NCBI RefSeq assembly: GCF_037095735.1
Contig: NZ_JBAWKD010000006.1
Location: 124,001 to 188,000, forward strand
Direction of reading: 5' to 3'
Source: Frigidibacter sp037095735
GTDB taxonomy: Bacteria; Pseudomonadota; Alphaproteobacteria; Rhodobacterales; Rhodobacteraceae
DNA: 64,000 bases
Shown here: piece after piece, positions 42,383-53,299 of the stretch
Layout of the letters: every line of letters starts with the position of its first letter
Numbering within the stretch: the first letter of the stretch is position 1
Notes under the pieces: model-generated
What the model saw: the letters and a program-made list of their open reading frames with translations, nothing else
Database searches by the model: none
What the model was told of the DNA's origin: nothing
Position numbers and translations under genes: made by a program

Positions 42383-43675
42383 TCAGTCCGCGAAGGGGTC
42401 GGTGACGAGGATTGTGTCGTCACGCTCGGGCGAGGTCGACAGCAGCGCGACCGGGCACTGGATCAGCTCTTCGATCCGGCGCACGTACTTGATCGCCGCC
42501 GCGGGCAGGTCGGCCCAGCTGCGCGCGCCCTGCGTGCTTTCGGACCAGCCGTCCATCTCTTCGTAGATCGGCGTCGCGCGGTCCTGCAGCGCGGCGGCGG
42601 TCGGCAGGTAGTCGTATTTGACCCCGTCCACCTCGTAGCCCACGCAGATCTTCAGCTTCTCGAACCCGTCGAGCACGTCGAGCTTGGTCAGCGCGATGCC
42701 GGTCACGCCCGAGATCGCGCAGGTCTGGCGCACCAGCACCGCGTCGAACCAGCCGCAGCGGCGCTTGCGCCCGGTGACGGTGCCGAATTCATGGCCGCGC
42801 TCGCCCAGACGCTGGCCGACCTCGTCTTCGAGTTCGGTCGGGAACGGGCCCGAGCCCACGCGGGTGGTGTAGGCTTTCACGATCCCCAGCACGAAGCCGA
42901 TGGCCGAGGGGCCGAGCCCGGTGCCCGAGGCGGCCATGCCCGACATCGTGGTCGAGGAGGTGACATAGGGATAGGTGCCGAAGTCGATGTCGAGAAGCGA
43001 GCCCTGCGCGCCCTCGAAGAGGATGCGCTTGCCGGCTTTGCGCATCTCGCCCAGCACCTTCCAGACCGGTTGGGCGAAGGCGAGCAGCTTCGGCGCGATC
43101 TCGGCCAGCTTGGCTTCCAGCTCGGCGCGGTCGATGGGCTCGGCCCCCAGACCCTTGCGCAGCGGGTCGTGGTGGGCGAGCAGCCGGTCGAGGCGCGCGC
43201 TCAGCGTTTCGGCATCGGCCAGATCGGCGACGCGGATCGCGCGGCGGCCGACCTTGTCCTCATAGGCCGGGCCGATGCCGCGACCGGTGGTCCCGATCTT
43301 CGAGGCGCCGGCAGCTTCTTCACGGAACTTGTCCAGATCCCCGTGCAGCGGCAGGATCAGCGGGGTGTTCTCCGCGATCATCAGGTTCGCTTCCGAGATC
43401 TCGACGCCCTGCTTCGTCAGCTTGTCGATTTCCGCGAACAGCGCCCAGGGGTCGAGCACGACCCCGTTGCCGATCACGGCCAGCTTGCCCTTGCGCACGA
43501 TGCCCGAGGGCAGCAGCGACAGCTTGAAGACATCATTGCCGATCACGAGCGTATGGCCCGCGTTGTGGCCGCCCTGGAAGCGGGCGATCACGTCGGCACG
43601 CTCGCTCAGCCAGTCGACGATCTTGCCTTTGCCTTCGTCACCCCACTGGGCGCCAACCACCACGACGTTCGCCAT
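42383..43675 (-). CDS. purA: Adenylosuccinate synthetase
   Basis: A 430-residue enzyme that makes adenylosuccinate from IMP, aspartate and GTP in AMP synthesis. The N-terminal VVVGAQWGDEGKGKIVDWL (Asp13, Lys16 region), HNAGHTLVIG, GTTGRGIGPAYEDK, EGAQGSLLDIDFGTYPYVTS and the C-terminal ELPxxA-like segments are all in place. Length is exactly typical. It begins 90 bases after the YciI-like gene and is followed at once by the DUF2842 gene. Confidence 0.97.
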   Translation of the reverse strand: MANVVVVGAQWGDEGKGKIVDWLSERADVIARFQGGHNAGHTLVIGNDVFKLSLLPSGIVRKGKLAVIGNGVVLDPWALFAEIDKLTKQGVEISEANLMIAENTPLILPLHGDLDKFREEAAGASKIGTTGRGIGPAYEDKVGRRAIRVADLADAETLSARLDRLLAHHDPLRKGLGAEPIDRAELEAKLAEIAPKLLAFAQPVWKVLGEMRKAGKRILFEGAQGSLLDIDFGTYPYVTSSTTMSGMAASGTGLGPSAIGFVLGIVKAYTTRVGSGPFPTELEDEVGQRLGERGHEFGTVTGRKRRCGWFDAVLVRQTCAISGVTGIALTKLDVLDGFEKLKICVGYEVDGVKYDYLPTAAALQDRATPIYEEMDGWSESTQGARSWADLPAAAIKYVRRIEELIQCPVALLSTSPERDDTILVTDPFAD

Positions 43676-43765
43676 CGGTCCTCTCCTCGGCCGTCAAACA
43701 GCCGCCCGTATAGCCCCCATGCGCGCCGGGGGAAACCCGCGAAAGTGCCTAAACGCCGCGGGGTC

Positions 43766-44188
43766 TCACTCCTTGGCGAGCTTGTGGCGCAGCGCCTCTT
43801 CCTGCGCGGCCAGTTCCGGGGTCAGGGCGGGGCCGAAATCCTCGGGCTCGTAGAAGGGACGGATCTCGATCTCGCTGCGCATCGGCATGGGATTCGGGGC
43901 CCGCAGGACCCAGGCCACCGCCTCTTCCATGTCCGCGACCTCCCAGATCCAGTAGCCTGCGAGCAGTTCGGACACCGCGGCGAACGGCCCCGGAACGATC
44001 TCGCGCCCGGGGCCGTCGAAAACCACGCGCACGCCCTTCGCGCTGGGCTTCAGCCCGTCGCCTTCGCGCAGGATGCCCGCCGCCGCGAGCGCCTCGTTGA
44101 AGGCGCCCATCGCCTCGAGATCGGCGGTGGTGGGCAGGACGCCCGCCTCGCTGGCCTCCGAGGCCTTCACCAGAACCATGACCCGCAT
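43766..44188 (-). CDS. YciI/DGPF-family protein
   Basis: A 140-residue protein of the YCII-related (DGPF) fold. It begins MRVMVLVKASEASEAG, and the mid-part has GDGLKPSAKGVRVVFDGP followed by ELLAGYWIWEVADMEEAVAW, the usual strand-helix pattern. Such proteins are related to ferredoxin-like dimers and are often near ECF sigma factors; none is adjacent here. ATG 44188 has CGGGAGG upstream. Function is unknown. Confidence 0.85.
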   Translation of the reverse strand: MRVMVLVKASEASEAGVLPTTADLEAMGAFNEALAAAGILREGDGLKPSAKGVRVVFDGPGREIVPGPFAAVSELLAGYWIWEVADMEEAVAWVLRAPNPMPMRSEIEIRPFYEPEDFGPALTPELAAQEEALRHKLAKE

Positions 44189-44314
44189 CGCAGCCTCCCG
44201 CGCGAAAATGGGGCAACGCGCCCCCCGGCCGGGATCATAGCGCCAACCCCGCCCCCCGCGCAGGGGGTTGCGCGTCACACGTGTCCATAGGCGAAACCCT
44301 GCCCGGCGGCGGGG

Positions 44315-44581
44315 TCAAGGCGCCGGGCTGCCCTCGGCCGCGCTGCGCAAGCACGTGTGGAAGCTGGGGATGTGGCGCGAGGCGGTCCCGTCGAGGTTGC
44401 GCGTCAGCACCCCGAGGTCGCGGGTCACCGTCGGCGCCAGCAGCAGGCGCGGCGCGGGGCAGTACACCATCGGCAGGGCGCTGACCCCGAGCCCGGTCTT
44501 GATCATGCCCACCACCGCGATGAAATGGTTGAATTCCATCATCGTCGACGCCGCGGGATCCGGGCCGATGGTGCGAACCTC
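44315..44581 (-). pseudogene. C-terminal remnant of a LysR-type regulator
   Basis: About 88 codons on the minus strand read like the last third of a LysR effector-binding domain: MMEFNHFIAVVGMIKTGLGV, SALPMVYCPAP and TRDLGVLTRNLD, then a short tail. No start codon, helix-turn-helix or remaining domain precedes it. Directly beyond its upstream end the plus-strand cytochrome remnant begins. It is therefore a fragment left by deletion or rearrangement, probably of a regulator that once neighboured a dehydrogenase operon. Confidence 0.65.
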
Positions 44582-44587
44582 TAACCG

Positions 44588-45673
44588 ACGATGCCCTATA
44601 CCGCCTTCGCGAAGATCACCGACGAGGACATCCACGCCCTCCACGCGGATTTCCAGAAGGGCGTTCAGCCCGTCGACGCGCCCAGCGCCACGACGGCGCT
44701 GCCGTTTCCCTTCAACCTGCCAGCCTCGATGAGGGGCTGGTACCTGCTGTTTCCACGGCGCCCCCGGCTTCACCCCGGTCGCCGGCAAGTCCGACGCGTG
44801 GAACCGCGGCGCCTATCTGGCTGAGGGTCCGGGCCACCGCTCGACCTGCCCAGCCCGCGCGGGCTGCTGATGCAGGAAGAGGGCCTGCGCCACATGGCCG
44901 GCGCGCAGGTCGGCCCTTGGTATGCACCAAACATCACCTCCGACCCGGTCGCGGGCATCGGCAGCTGGTCGAAGGACGAGATCGTGGCCTATCTCGCCAC
45001 CGGCCGGGCCGAGGGCAAGGCGCAGGCCGGCGGCAGCATGGCCGAGGCGGTGTCGCACAGCTTCGCAAAACTGGCGCCCGCGGACCTCGGCGCGATCGCG
45101 ACCTATATCAAGGAAGTGCCGCCGGTCGGCGGCCCCGCCCGCTTCGGGCAGGGGGCGCCGGAGAACCTCTCGGCCGGCTTCCGCGGCCTTGACGCCCCCG
45201 CGGACCCGACCTCGACCACCGCTGGCGCGCAGATCTACTTGGCCAACTGCGCCTCGTGCCACGGATACAACGATCAGGGGACCAGGGATCAGTATTACCC
45301 GAGCCTGTTCAACAACTCGGTCACCGCCGGCAAGGCAACCGGCAACATGATCGCCGCGGTGCTGAACGGGGTCGATCGCAAGACCGAGGCCGGGCATGTC
45401 TTCATGCCGCCCTTCGGCACCCAGCCCAACGCCTACACCACGCTGAGCGATGACGAGATCGCCGCCCTCGCCACCTATGTCGTGGCCCAGTATGACGATG
45501 CAGGCCACAGGGTGACCGCGGCCGAGGTCGCGACGATCCGTGCCGGCGGACCGCGCTCGCGGATCGTCGGCGTCGTGCGCGGTCTGATGGCGGCGGGCAC
45601 GGTGCTGGCGGTGATCGTTGCTGTGGCACTGGCGATGCTGCAGCGCAGGCGGGACGCCATGCGGGCTGCCTGA
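44588..45673 (+). pseudogene. Degraded multiheme cytochrome c (alcohol/aldehyde dehydrogenase cytochrome subunit type)
   Basis: Intact relatives have three cytochrome c domains and a C-terminal anchor. Here domain 1 survives only as its tail (MPYTAFAKITDEDIHALHAD onward) without heme motif. A frameshift near 44750 (about 2 bases lost) changes frame. In domain 2 the expected Cys-x-x-Cys-His reads RSTC and a second 1-base loss near 44850 destroys the His and restores the frame. From 44870 on, the frame is open to TGA 45673, with domain 3 heme motif CASCH and a C-terminal membrane helix. An ORF starting ATG 44870 could look like a gene, but it starts in mid-domain. Confidence 0.78.
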
Positions 45674-45756
45674 CGCCGCCCCCGATTGATGCACCGGGCC
45701 CGGCCCAGGCCCGGCCACACGCCCGACGCGCCGGGTCCTAACCCGGCGCGTTGCCG

Positions 45757-46323
45757 TCACACCCGCTGCAACCGTGCGCGGACGGTGAAATCGACCTCGT
45801 CGCCGACCAGATCGGCATAGCCGGTCGATCCGAACTTCGCCCGGCTGATGCCGCCGTTCAACGTGATCACCAGATGCGAGGTGTCGCTGCTGCCTGCCGC
45901 GGTGTTCACGCGCCCCGCGAAGGTCACCGGCCGCGTGGTGCCGCGCAGCGTCAGCTGGCCGGCGACATCGGCGGCCGAGGGCGCGCCGCTGACCTTCGTC
46001 GACACGAAACGGATCGTCGGGTTGTGGGCCACGTCCAGCACCTCGGACCCCAGCATCGCCGTCTTGGCGAAGGGCATGCCCGGGTCGGCATTGGCCGCGT
46101 CCAGCACCACCTCGACCGAGCTGTGCGACAGCTGGTTCAGGTCGATCTCCAGATCCGCCGAAAGCGCCTGCATCCGCCCGGTGACCGGCGCCCCGTTCAG
46201 CTTGTAGGTGAATTTCACCTCGGTCTCGCCGGGGACCAGCAACCAGTTCGGCTGCCGCGCGCCGGCGCGGGCCGCCCAGAAGGCCAGCGGCGCCCCAAGG
46301 AAAAGACGACGATCGATCAGCAT
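45757..46323 (-). CDS. YceI-family lipid-binding periplasmic protein
   Basis: A 188-residue exported protein. A short signal (DRRLFLGAPLAFWAARAGA) is followed by the YceI lipocalin-like barrel, with motifs VPGETEVKFTYKLNG near the start, SSVEVVLDAANADPG in the middle and GQLTLRGTTRPVTF, the last being the most typical. Family members bind polyprenoid or other lipids in the periplasm. ATG 46323 has GGGAGGG upstream and yields the signal peptide. It stands 106 bases after the Bat-like operon. Confidence 0.88.
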   Translation of the reverse strand: MLIDRRLFLGAPLAFWAARAGARQPNWLLVPGETEVKFTYKLNGAPVTGRMQALSADLEIDLNQLSHSSVEVVLDAANADPGMPFAKTAMLGSEVLDVAHNPTIRFVSTKVSGAPSAADVAGQLTLRGTTRPVTFAGRVNTAAGSSDTSHLVITLNGGISRAKFGSTGYADLVGDEVDFTVRARLQRV

Positions 46324-46429
46324 GGCCAAGCCCTCCCGTCCGGCGCGCCCATCGTGCGACGATGCGTCTATACGCACCGCGTAAACGCACGGTTCACCTT
46401 GCGGTTCCCGAGCGGCGCTCAGGCTTCGA

Positions 46430-48523
46430 TCAGCGCCGGCCCTCGCGCAGCCAGGCCGCCAGGATCAGGGCAGAGGCGATCAGCAGGAAGGCCCAGGCCG
46501 GCAGCAGCGGCGAGACCGACAGGCCAACGGTCGCATGCGCGTCGCGCGGCGTGATCCCCACCCAGCCGCGGCCCACGGCGGGGCGGCCCGCACGCACCGC
46601 GCGCACATCCGGAAGCCCCTCCTCGATCCGCACCGTGCCGCCGTTGGTCGCCGCCATCGGCTCGGCCAGCGCCTCGTCCGAGGCGATGGTCTGCTCGAAC
46701 TCCTTGGGCGCCGAGGGGCCGACGGCATAGACCCGCTCCATGTCGCCTTCCTTCAGGCGATAGAGGCCGATCTCGGGCGCGTCATAGACGGCGGTGAAGC
46801 GGCCGGGGTCGCTTTCCTCCATCGGCAGCACGGTCGGCGTGCCGTCGGGGGCGGTGATCGTCAGCTCGCGCGGGCCCTCGCCCAGCGTGCGGCGGGTCAC
46901 GGTCATCCGCTGGCCCTGCGCGGTGGCGGTCAGCGCCTCTTCCTCGAGATCCGGCTCCTTCATCATCCAATGCGCCAGCCGGCGCAGCAGTTCGAGCTGC
47001 GGCCCGCCGCCCTCGAAGCCGCGCCCCCAGAGCCAGGCCTGGTCAGAGGCGAGAAGCGCGATCCGCCCCTGCCCCGCCCGGTCCAGCACCAGAAGCGGCT
47101 CGCCATCGGCACCGTCCATCACCGTCTGGCCACGGGTGTCGGCCAGTTCGATCTGGCGCATCCAGCGCCCCCAGCGCGGCTCGCCCTCGGCCCGCTGCGG
47201 CAGGTCGGATCCCTCGGGCTCCCAGGCCTCTTCCAGCCCTTCGGTCACCGGGTGGCGGTGGCCGATGTCCGAGACGCGCGGCAGGTAGCCGCGTTCCAGC
47301 ACCCGTGCGGTCGGGCGGGCCGGCAGGATGTCGGCCAGCGCCGAGTGATAGACGCTTTCGACGCTGGCGAATTCCGGCCCGGCCGAGACCAGCACCGCGC
47401 CGCCGTCCTCGACATAGCGCTTGATGTTCTCGAAATAGCTTGGCGGCAGGATGCCGCGCTGCGAATAGCGGTCGAAGATGATCAGGTCGAATTCATCGAT
47501 CTTCTCGACGAACAGTTCCTGCGTCGGGAAGGCGATCAGCGACAGTTCCGTTACCGGCACGCCGTCCTGCTTTTCCGGCGGGCGCAGAATGGTGAAATGC
47601 ACGAGATCGACCGAGCTGTCGGATTTCAGCAGGTTGCGCCAGGTGCGTTCGCCGGCATGCGGCTCGCCCGAGACCAGCAGCACCCGCAGCCGGTCGCGCA
47701 CGCCGTTGATCTGCACCACCGCCTCGTTGTTGCGGTCGGTGATTTCGCCCTCTGCGGCCGGGACCGCGAACTGCACGACGTTCTGCCCGCCGTGGGTCAG
47801 GGTCAGCGCCAGCTCGAGGTCGGTGTTCACCGGCATCCGGTAGGTCTGCGGTTCGGCCCCGTCGATCGACAGGCGGATCTCGACATCGCGGCCCGCTTCC
47901 GATCCAGGCATCCGCCCCATCTCGTCGACGCGGATGGTCACCGACAGCGGCTCGCCGATGATCCCGAAGGCGGGGGCGGTCTTCACCACCAGCCGCCGGT
48001 CCCAGTCGCGCTGGTGGCCGGTCATCACGAGGTTCAGCGGCGCCGGCATCGACGGCAGCGCCGCCAGATCATGCGCACGCCCATCGGACACGAGGATCGC
48101 CCCCGCGACTCGCGCCCGGGGCTCTTCGGCCAAAGCGCCCGCCAGGGCCGTCATCAGTTGGGTGCCTGCGTCCTCTTCCCCGTCGCCGACATCGATGCGG
48201 CGAAGCTCGGTGTTGGGCATCGAGGCGACCTCGGCCTCGATCCGCGCGGCGGCGGCCTCGGTCTGGGCGGCGCGGTCGGACAGCGACTGGCTCGACGAGC
48301 GGTCGACGACCATCAGCACGATGTCCGACAGCGGCTGACGTTCCTCGGTCTCGATCGAAGGGCCGGTCAGCGCGAGGATCAGCGCCGCAGCGGCCAGCCC
48401 GCGCAGCCACCAGCCCGGCAGACCCTGCCAGAGCGCGAGGGCGACCATCGCCACGGCCAGCGCCACCGCGACCCAGATCACGGGCCAGGGCAGCAGCGTG
48501 TCATAGACAAGGCGGCTGATCAT
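46430..48523 (-). CDS. Large membrane protein of the MoxR-DUF58 operon (VWA/amidotransferase-like)
   Basis: A 697-residue inner-membrane protein. Two N-terminal helices (about residues 12-52) precede a von Willebrand A-like region beginning IVLMVVDRSSSQSLSD. A beta-sandwich-like middle part follows, then a glutamine-amidotransferase-like segment around FDLIIFDRYSQRGILPPSYF and VEDGGAVLVSAG. A final helix (AWAFLLIASALILAAWL) ends in basic residues. The same arrangement is seen in alphaproteobacterial Bat-like operons. The precise role is unknown; it probably forms an envelope complex with its neighbours. It starts 16 bases after the DUF4159 gene. Confidence 0.8.
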   Translation of the reverse strand: MISRLVYDTLLPWPVIWVAVALAVAMVALALWQGLPGWWLRGLAAAALILALTGPSIETEERQPLSDIVLMVVDRSSSQSLSDRAAQTEAAAARIEAEVASMPNTELRRIDVGDGEEDAGTQLMTALAGALAEEPRARVAGAILVSDGRAHDLAALPSMPAPLNLVMTGHQRDWDRRLVVKTAPAFGIIGEPLSVTIRVDEMGRMPGSEAGRDVEIRLSIDGAEPQTYRMPVNTDLELALTLTHGGQNVVQFAVPAAEGEITDRNNEAVVQINGVRDRLRVLLVSGEPHAGERTWRNLLKSDSSVDLVHFTILRPPEKQDGVPVTELSLIAFPTQELFVEKIDEFDLIIFDRYSQRGILPPSYFENIKRYVEDGGAVLVSAGPEFASVESVYHSALADILPARPTARVLERGYLPRVSDIGHRHPVTEGLEEAWEPEGSDLPQRAEGEPRWGRWMRQIELADTRGQTVMDGADGEPLLVLDRAGQGRIALLASDQAWLWGRGFEGGGPQLELLRRLAHWMMKEPDLEEEALTATAQGQRMTVTRRTLGEGPRELTITAPDGTPTVLPMEESDPGRFTAVYDAPEIGLYRLKEGDMERVYAVGPSAPKEFEQTIASDEALAEPMAATNGGTVRIEEGLPDVRAVRAGRPAVGRGWVGITPRDAHATVGLSVSPLLPAWAFLLIASALILAAWLREGRR

Positions 48524-48539
48524 GCGGGTCTACCTCCGG

Positions 48540-51323
48540 TCACTGGCCCAGCCGCTCGAGCAGCGCGGGGACATGGACCTGGTCGGATTTGTAGTTGCCC
48601 GTGAGCACATGCATCACGAGGTTGACGCCGAAGCGATAGGCGATCTCGCGCTGCCGCTCGCCGCCATAGCCGCGCCCCACCGGGAACATCGGCTGGCCGT
48701 TCGGCAGCACCGCCCAGGCCGCGGCCCAGTCGTTGCCGCCGACCACGATCGGGGTCACGCCGTCGTTGAGGTTGCGGAACGGCATCCCCTCGGCCTGCTC
48801 GGCCTGCGGGGGCGAGGCCTCGACCCAGATCCCGCGCCCGGCATAGCGGCCGGGGAAGTCCTGCAGCAGGTAGAAGGTGCGGGTCAGAACGTGATCGGCC
48901 GGGATCGGCTCGATCGGCGGGATGTCCAGCGGTGCCGCCAGCGCCTGCAGCCGCCGGCCCTCGGGCGTGGCCGAGCCGAAGTCGGCCACATCGGCATCGC
49001 GGGTGTCGAAAAGGATCATCCCCCCGGTGCGCAGGAAGCGGTTCAGCCGCAGGTAGGCCTCGGGCGAGGGCGCGGGCTCGTCCGGGGTCACCGGCCAGTA
49101 GAGGAAGGGGAAGACCGACAGGTCGTCGGTGTTCAGGTTCACCGCCATCGGCGGTCCCGGCTCGACCGAGGTGCGGGTGCGCAGGATCTGGCTGAGGCCG
49201 GTGAGCCCCGCCTCGGACACCTCGTCGATCTGGGGATCGCCGGTCTGGACATAGGCCAGCACCACCTCTGCGGTCGCGCGCAGCGCCTGCTGGTCGGCAC
49301 CCGCCGTCTGCGCCCGCGCACCGCCCGCAGGCATCACCGCCAGCGCAAGGCCGAGGCCCGCGGCGACGGCGGCGACGCGGCGCATCCGCGAAAGGCGCCC
49401 GCCAAGGATCAGCGAGGCGAGGATGTCGATCATCAGAAGCCCCAGCGCGAGGGCCAGCAGCGGCCCCTCCAGCGGCGTCTCGCCACCGGCGCCATCCTCG
49501 GCCAGCACGAGCCCCGCGGGCCATGCGGCCGGGCTCAGCGCGCGGCCCGGGGCGATGGCGTTCACCGCAAGGCTGCGGTCGTCGCTGGCGTAGATCCCGG
49601 GCGGCAGGTCTGCGCCCGGCACCGGCTCGGCCAGACGCTCGCCGGGCACGCCGGCCATCTCGCCCGCATCTTCGAGCGCGCCGAAGCCGTCGAGCACCCG
49701 CTGCGGCACCCATGTCGTGCCGGCCAGATCGCCGGGCTCCGGCAGCGCCGCGCGGGTGGCAAGCGACAGGCGTTCCAGCATCTGCACGAAGAGGCCCGAC
49801 AGCGGCAGGCTCGACCATTCGGCATTCGCGGTGACATGGAACAAGATCACTTGCCCCTGCCCCTCGCGGCGCTGGGTCACCAGGGACGTGCCGTCGGCCA
49901 GCGCGGCGATGGTGCGTTCCGACAGGTCGGGGTCGGGTTCGGCCATCACCTGCGCGCTGACCGTCACGTCCTCCGGGATCGCAAGGCCGTGGAAGGGCGA
50001 GCCTTCGCGGAACGGCGCCAGCGTCTTCGGCTCGCCCCAGCTCATCGCGCCACCGACCGACCGGCCGCCCGCGCGCAGCCGCACCGGCAGCAGCGGATCC
50101 TCGGCCCCGCGCCCCTCGTCCGAGGCGGCAAGCCGCTGGCCGGCGAAGCGGATCAGCAGACCGCCGCGATCGACCCAGCCCACCAGCTCTTCGGTTTCCT
50201 GCGGGGTGATGCGGGCGACATCGGCCATGACGATGGCGTCGGGGTCGGCCAGCACCAGATCCGACAGCGTGCCGCGGATCAGGTCGGCCGAGGGCGCCAG
50301 CGCCTGTTCGAGATAATGGGTGGGCGACAGCAGCTCGAGCCCCTCGGCAGACGAGGCGCTGCCATCGACCAGCGCGATCTTGCGCCGGCGCAGAGAATCT
50401 CCGGCCAGCGCCACCGCGCCCGCGGTCTGCTCGCCGACGATCTCGAAGCGCGTCACCCGATTGCGCAGCTCTGCCGGCAGGTCGAACTGCGCCTCGCCCT
50501 CGGCCGCACCTGCGGGCAGATCGACCGTGGCGCGGGCCAGTTCGCGCTGGATGCCCTGCGGATCAAGGCCCAGCGCCGCGACCTCTGCCGTGGCAGCCGA
50601 TCCGGTGACCGCGCGCAGCACCGGCACTTTCAGAAGCTGATCCTCGAACCGCGCGGGACCTAGGCCGCGCAGCGCGCGCGGGCTTTCGGCCACGGAGACA
50701 GTGCCATGCGATTGCAGCGCCGACAGCAGGGCCGCGCGCCCGTCGCGCTGCAGCCCGTCCGAGATCCAGAGCGTGTCGAACGCCTGATCCGGCAGCGCCG
50801 CGGCCAGCGCCCGCATCGCCGCGGGCGAAGGCTCCCAGGCCGCAGGTTCCAGCCCCGGCAGATGGCTTGCGACATCGGCCGCGGGGGCGAAGACCGGCGC
50901 GGGCGGCTCGTCGGCGGTCAGCGAGACCAGCGCCGCGGGCTGGCCGGCCAGACGCGCCGATTCCAGCGCGCTGTCGATGCGGGCGCGCGCGCGCTGCCAG
51001 TCGCGGGCCGAGGCCCAGCTGCCATCCGACACGATCAGCAGCGGCCCCTGCCCCGGCTCTCGGGCCACGGGGTTCAGCACCGGCCCGGCAAAGCCCAGGA
51101 TCGCCGCGGCCACCGCCAGCATCCGCAGCGCCAGCAGCCACCAGGGCGTGCGGTCGGTCACCTGTTCCTCGTCGCTGAGGCCCAGCAGCAGCGCCACGCC
51201 CGGGAAGCGGCGGCGGATCGGCGCCGGCGGCACCGCGCGCAGGATCAGGTACAGCAGCGGCAGCGCGATCAGCCCCAGGAGCAGCCAGGGCGAGACGAAA
51301 CCGAGGGGGCCGAGCGTGAACAT
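48540..51323 (-). CDS. DUF4159 / BatA N-terminal domain membrane protein
   Basis: A 927-residue protein. The BatA-type N-terminus has two helices (LGFVSPWLLLGLIALPLLYL and WWLLALRMLAVAAAILGFAG) joined by the PPAPIRRRFPG loop. A VWA-like region follows, then further helices near residue 640-690. The C-terminal third is the DUF4159 domain (about 715-920), with DDLSVFPFLYWPVTPDEP, GGMILFDTRDAD and HVLTRTFYLLQDFPGRY. It is common next to MoxR and DUF58 genes. ATG 51323 overlaps the DUF58 stop (ATGA). Function is inferred only as part of a chaperone/envelope-stress module. Confidence 0.87.
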   Translation of the reverse strand: MFTLGPLGFVSPWLLLGLIALPLLYLILRAVPPAPIRRRFPGVALLLGLSDEEQVTDRTPWWLLALRMLAVAAAILGFAGPVLNPVAREPGQGPLLIVSDGSWASARDWQRARARIDSALESARLAGQPAALVSLTADEPPAPVFAPAADVASHLPGLEPAAWEPSPAAMRALAAALPDQAFDTLWISDGLQRDGRAALLSALQSHGTVSVAESPRALRGLGPARFEDQLLKVPVLRAVTGSAATAEVAALGLDPQGIQRELARATVDLPAGAAEGEAQFDLPAELRNRVTRFEIVGEQTAGAVALAGDSLRRRKIALVDGSASSAEGLELLSPTHYLEQALAPSADLIRGTLSDLVLADPDAIVMADVARITPQETEELVGWVDRGGLLIRFAGQRLAASDEGRGAEDPLLPVRLRAGGRSVGGAMSWGEPKTLAPFREGSPFHGLAIPEDVTVSAQVMAEPDPDLSERTIAALADGTSLVTQRREGQGQVILFHVTANAEWSSLPLSGLFVQMLERLSLATRAALPEPGDLAGTTWVPQRVLDGFGALEDAGEMAGVPGERLAEPVPGADLPPGIYASDDRSLAVNAIAPGRALSPAAWPAGLVLAEDGAGGETPLEGPLLALALGLLMIDILASLILGGRLSRMRRVAAVAAGLGLALAVMPAGGARAQTAGADQQALRATAEVVLAYVQTGDPQIDEVSEAGLTGLSQILRTRTSVEPGPPMAVNLNTDDLSVFPFLYWPVTPDEPAPSPEAYLRLNRFLRTGGMILFDTRDADVADFGSATPEGRRLQALAAPLDIPPIEPIPADHVLTRTFYLLQDFPGRYAGRGIWVEASPPQAEQAEGMPFRNLNDGVTPIVVGGNDWAAAWAVLPNGQPMFPVGRGYGGERQREIAYRFGVNLVMHVLTGNYKSDQVHVPALLERLGQ

Positions 51324-52212
51324 CAGGCCATGCGCTCCATCGCGTGGTAAAGCCACAGGAGCGCGCCGGGGGCCGGATCGCCGGTGTGGTGGCAGTGATA
51401 CTGCCAGCCCGTCCGTTGCGCGAGCGTGAGCAGATGTGCCTTCCGTCCCGCCAGACGCTCCAGATAGCGGTCGCGCAGGTCACCGGCCTTGCGCGTCTCG
51501 TGCATCAGCCCGCCAGTCATCGATTCGAAGATCGTGCGGCCCTGATAGGGGAAGGCTTCCTCGACCGGGTCGAGCACCTGCAGCAGCGCCCCGGTCACGC
51601 CCCGGTCCGAAGCGCGGGTCAGCGCCTTCTCGACCCCGGCGGGATCGCCGAGGAAGTCCGAGATGAAGACCGCGCGCGATTGCGGCAACAGCGCGCGGCC
51701 TACGGGAGCGCCGTAATCCTCGTCGCCGGCATCGGCGGTGAAGCGGCTGGCAAGGCGCACCAGCTGCACCTCGCCGGCGCGGGGCGGGATCTCGGGATCG
51801 GCCATGCCGACACGCTCGCCCGCGCGGATCAGCAGCACGCCCAGCGCCAGCGCCAGCAGGCGGGCGCGGTCAGCCTTGGTGGGGCGGTTGTCGTCGCCGG
51901 TGAATTCCATCGAGCGCGCGTCATCGACCCAAAGGTGCACCGACTGCGCCGCCTGCCATTCGCGCTCGCGCACGAAATGGCTGTCGGCCCGGCCAGAGCG
52001 GCGCCAGTCGATCGCCCGCGCCTCGTCGCCCGCCGTCGCCGGGCGGTATTGCCAGAACTCGTCGCCCAACCCCGCCTGCCGCCGGCCATGCGCGCCAAGC
52101 TGCACGGTCGCGGCCAGCTGCCGCGCCGCCGCCAGCAGGGGCGGAAGCATGTGCGACAGCTCGTCCGCGCGGCGGCGCAGGCCGGCCGAGTTGTGGCTGA
52201 TCGTGTGCGGGC

Positions 52213-52216
<4 letters not shown>
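51323..52216 (-). CDS. DUF58 domain protein
   Basis: A 297-residue cytosolic protein with a degenerate von Willebrand A fold. The conserved DUF58 box is EFWQYRPATAGDEARAIDWR (residues about 53-72), followed by FVREREWQ and the VWA-like strand VHLWVDDARSM. DUF58 proteins pair with MoxR ATPases in every known context and are thought to be their substrates or adaptors. The start is TTG 52216, whose last two bases form the first two of the TGA stop of moxR; this tight overlap supports coupling. Confidence 0.9.
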
Positions 52217-53256
<1,040 letters not shown>

Positions 53257-53299
53257 GACAACGTCTCCTCGCTAGGTCATATGGTCACAATAGAGGCAG

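Noticed and set aside
44870..45673. An intact 267-residue single-heme cytochrome c gene
   Set aside because: The ATG lies in the middle of the second cytochrome domain. Upstream homologous sequence continues in shifted frames with a broken heme motif, so this is a pseudogene remnant.
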